From assembly GCF_009741445.1 (NCBI RefSeq), contig NZ_CP046507.1, forward strand, positions 2,356,001-2,420,000: DNA of 64,000 nt, in the 5' to 3' direction. Under the pieces are notes generated by a model. The model was given only the letters and a program-made list of their open reading frames with translations. It was not told where the DNA came from and did no database searches. Positions 63,664 to 64,000 of this stretch are shown in pieces. Source of the DNA: Mycobacterium avium subsp. avium (GTDB lineage Bacteria; Actinomycetota; Actinomycetes; Mycobacteriales; Mycobacteriaceae). The translations under genes and the position numbers were made by a program. Positions within the stretch are counted from its first letter, which is position 1; every line of letters starts with the position of its first letter.

Positions 63664-63689
63664 GCGGCTGCACCACCTGTTAGCCTGTT

Positions 63690-63798
63690 CCCGACAGCGC
63701 CTAGGGTTCCGGCACCACACGGTGTGACTGGTCCGAGCGGCGCCACCGCCTTCCCCGACGGAAGGCGGTCATCTGAACGGACAAAAGCCTGGAGGACC
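63690..63798 (+). promoter_or_regulatory. ykkC-type riboswitch aptamer (guanidine-I-like)
   Basis: The sequence reads CTAGGGTTCCGG (63701-63712), GACTGGTCCGAG (63726-63737), a helix closed by CCGCCTTCC/GGAAGGCGG, then ACGGACAAAAGCCTGGAGG (63777-63795). These are the conserved words of the ykkC RNA: CUAGGGUUCCG, GACUGGUCCGAG, ACGG and AAAAGCC-GG-AG. ykkC subtypes sense guanidine, ppGpp, PRPP or nucleotides; the subtype cannot be fixed by eye, though overall form is closest to guanidine-I. Downstream, AGGACC (63793-63798) can pair with GGTCCT (63828-63833) beside the ribosome binding site, implying translational control. Confidence 0.75.
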
Positions 63799-63836
63799 CC
63801 CGCCGGTGCGCCGCGTGCCGGCGAGAAGGTCCTGCC

Positions 63837-64000
63837 ATGGTGGCTCTCGCCGTCCTCTTTCTCATCGCCCTGGCCGCCGGAGCGCTCGGCGGGCTGGTGG
63901 GCACCGGCTCGTCCCTGGTGCTGCTGCCAGCGCTGGTCATGATGTACGGGCCGCGAATTACGGTGCCCGTCATGGGGATTGCGGCGGTGATGGCGAACGT
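63837..64000 (+). CDS. TauE/SafE-family membrane permease, N-terminal fragment (partial)
   Basis: 54 codons of a membrane protein that continue past the window: MVALAVLFLIALAAGALGG, then LVGTGSSLVLLPALVMMYG. The GLVGTGSS-LLP pattern is the TauE/SafE repeat found in sulfite/organosulfonate exporters. AGAAGG at 63824-63829 is the ribosome binding site, placed seven bases before the ATG and within reach of the riboswitch-controlled pairing. The rest of the protein is outside the window. Confidence 0.75.
   Translation, partial: MVALAVLFLIALAAGALGGLVGTGSSLVLLPALVMMYGPRITVPVMGIAAVMAN

Overview
The window is high-GC actinobacterial chromosome from a slow-growing, non-tuberculous Mycobacterium. The evidence is a complete mycolate FAS-II cluster (fabD-acpM-kasA-kasB-accD6), a mycothiol-dependent mscR, PtpA/PtkA, cyp124, pimC, sirA and cutinase genes, frequent GTG starts, and gene order that, as I recall it, follows M. 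tuberculosis H37Rv over long stretches. No species can be named from sequence alone. No rRNA, CRISPR, insertion sequence or prophage was seen.

Layout. Bases 1-17.7 kb read like the H37Rv Rv2231c-Rv2247 block: the 5' end of cobC, the ptkA-ptpA-SURF1 run, cobD, an MpaB-like oxygenase, an epoxide hydrolase, a cobinamide amidohydrolase, tRNA-Val(UAC), ahpE, aceE, the regulator mabR and the FAS-II operon, closed by a 23-bp inverted-repeat terminator. Bases 17.8-35 kb continue with a FAD monooxygenase, glpD1, a TetR/FAD-oxidase pair, a diacylglycerol-kinase-like lipid kinase, DUF3145, a beta-lactamase-fold hydrolase, a methyltransferase, mscR with a metallo-hydrolase, a SABATH methyltransferase, an Hsp70-like membrane protein with an in-frame amber codon, and cyp124.

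Bases 35-51 kb look accessory: a septum-formation-like secreted protein with a damaged 3' end, a Baeyer-Villiger-type monooxygenase, a cutinase, a Tat-exported amidase divergent from a flavin monooxygenase across a perfect palindrome, tandem carboxymuconolactone-decarboxylase-like genes, two unusual Ser/Thr kinases, a VapBC5-like toxin-antitoxin pair and two P450s, each P450 or kinase near its own regulator. The first kinase gene is clearly poorer in G+C than its surroundings.

Bases 51.5-64 kb carry assimilatory sulfur reduction (sirA-cysH-sirB: sulfite reductase, APS reductase, sirohydrochlorin chelatase), a LysR regulator, ferredoxin fdxC, an orphan HicB, lipM, a chagasin-like lipoprotein, a Na+/H+ antiporter, an SMC-like ATPase, pimC, sseB and finally a ykkC-type riboswitch in front of a TauE/SafE permease that runs off the end. 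Sulfur chemistry recurs here (sirA, cysH, sirB, sseB, perhaps the permease). The most notable non-obvious signals are the ykkC-type riboswitch, the in-frame stop in the Hsp70-like gene, the shared palindrome at 39.6 kb and the atypical kinase at 47.4-48.9 kb.
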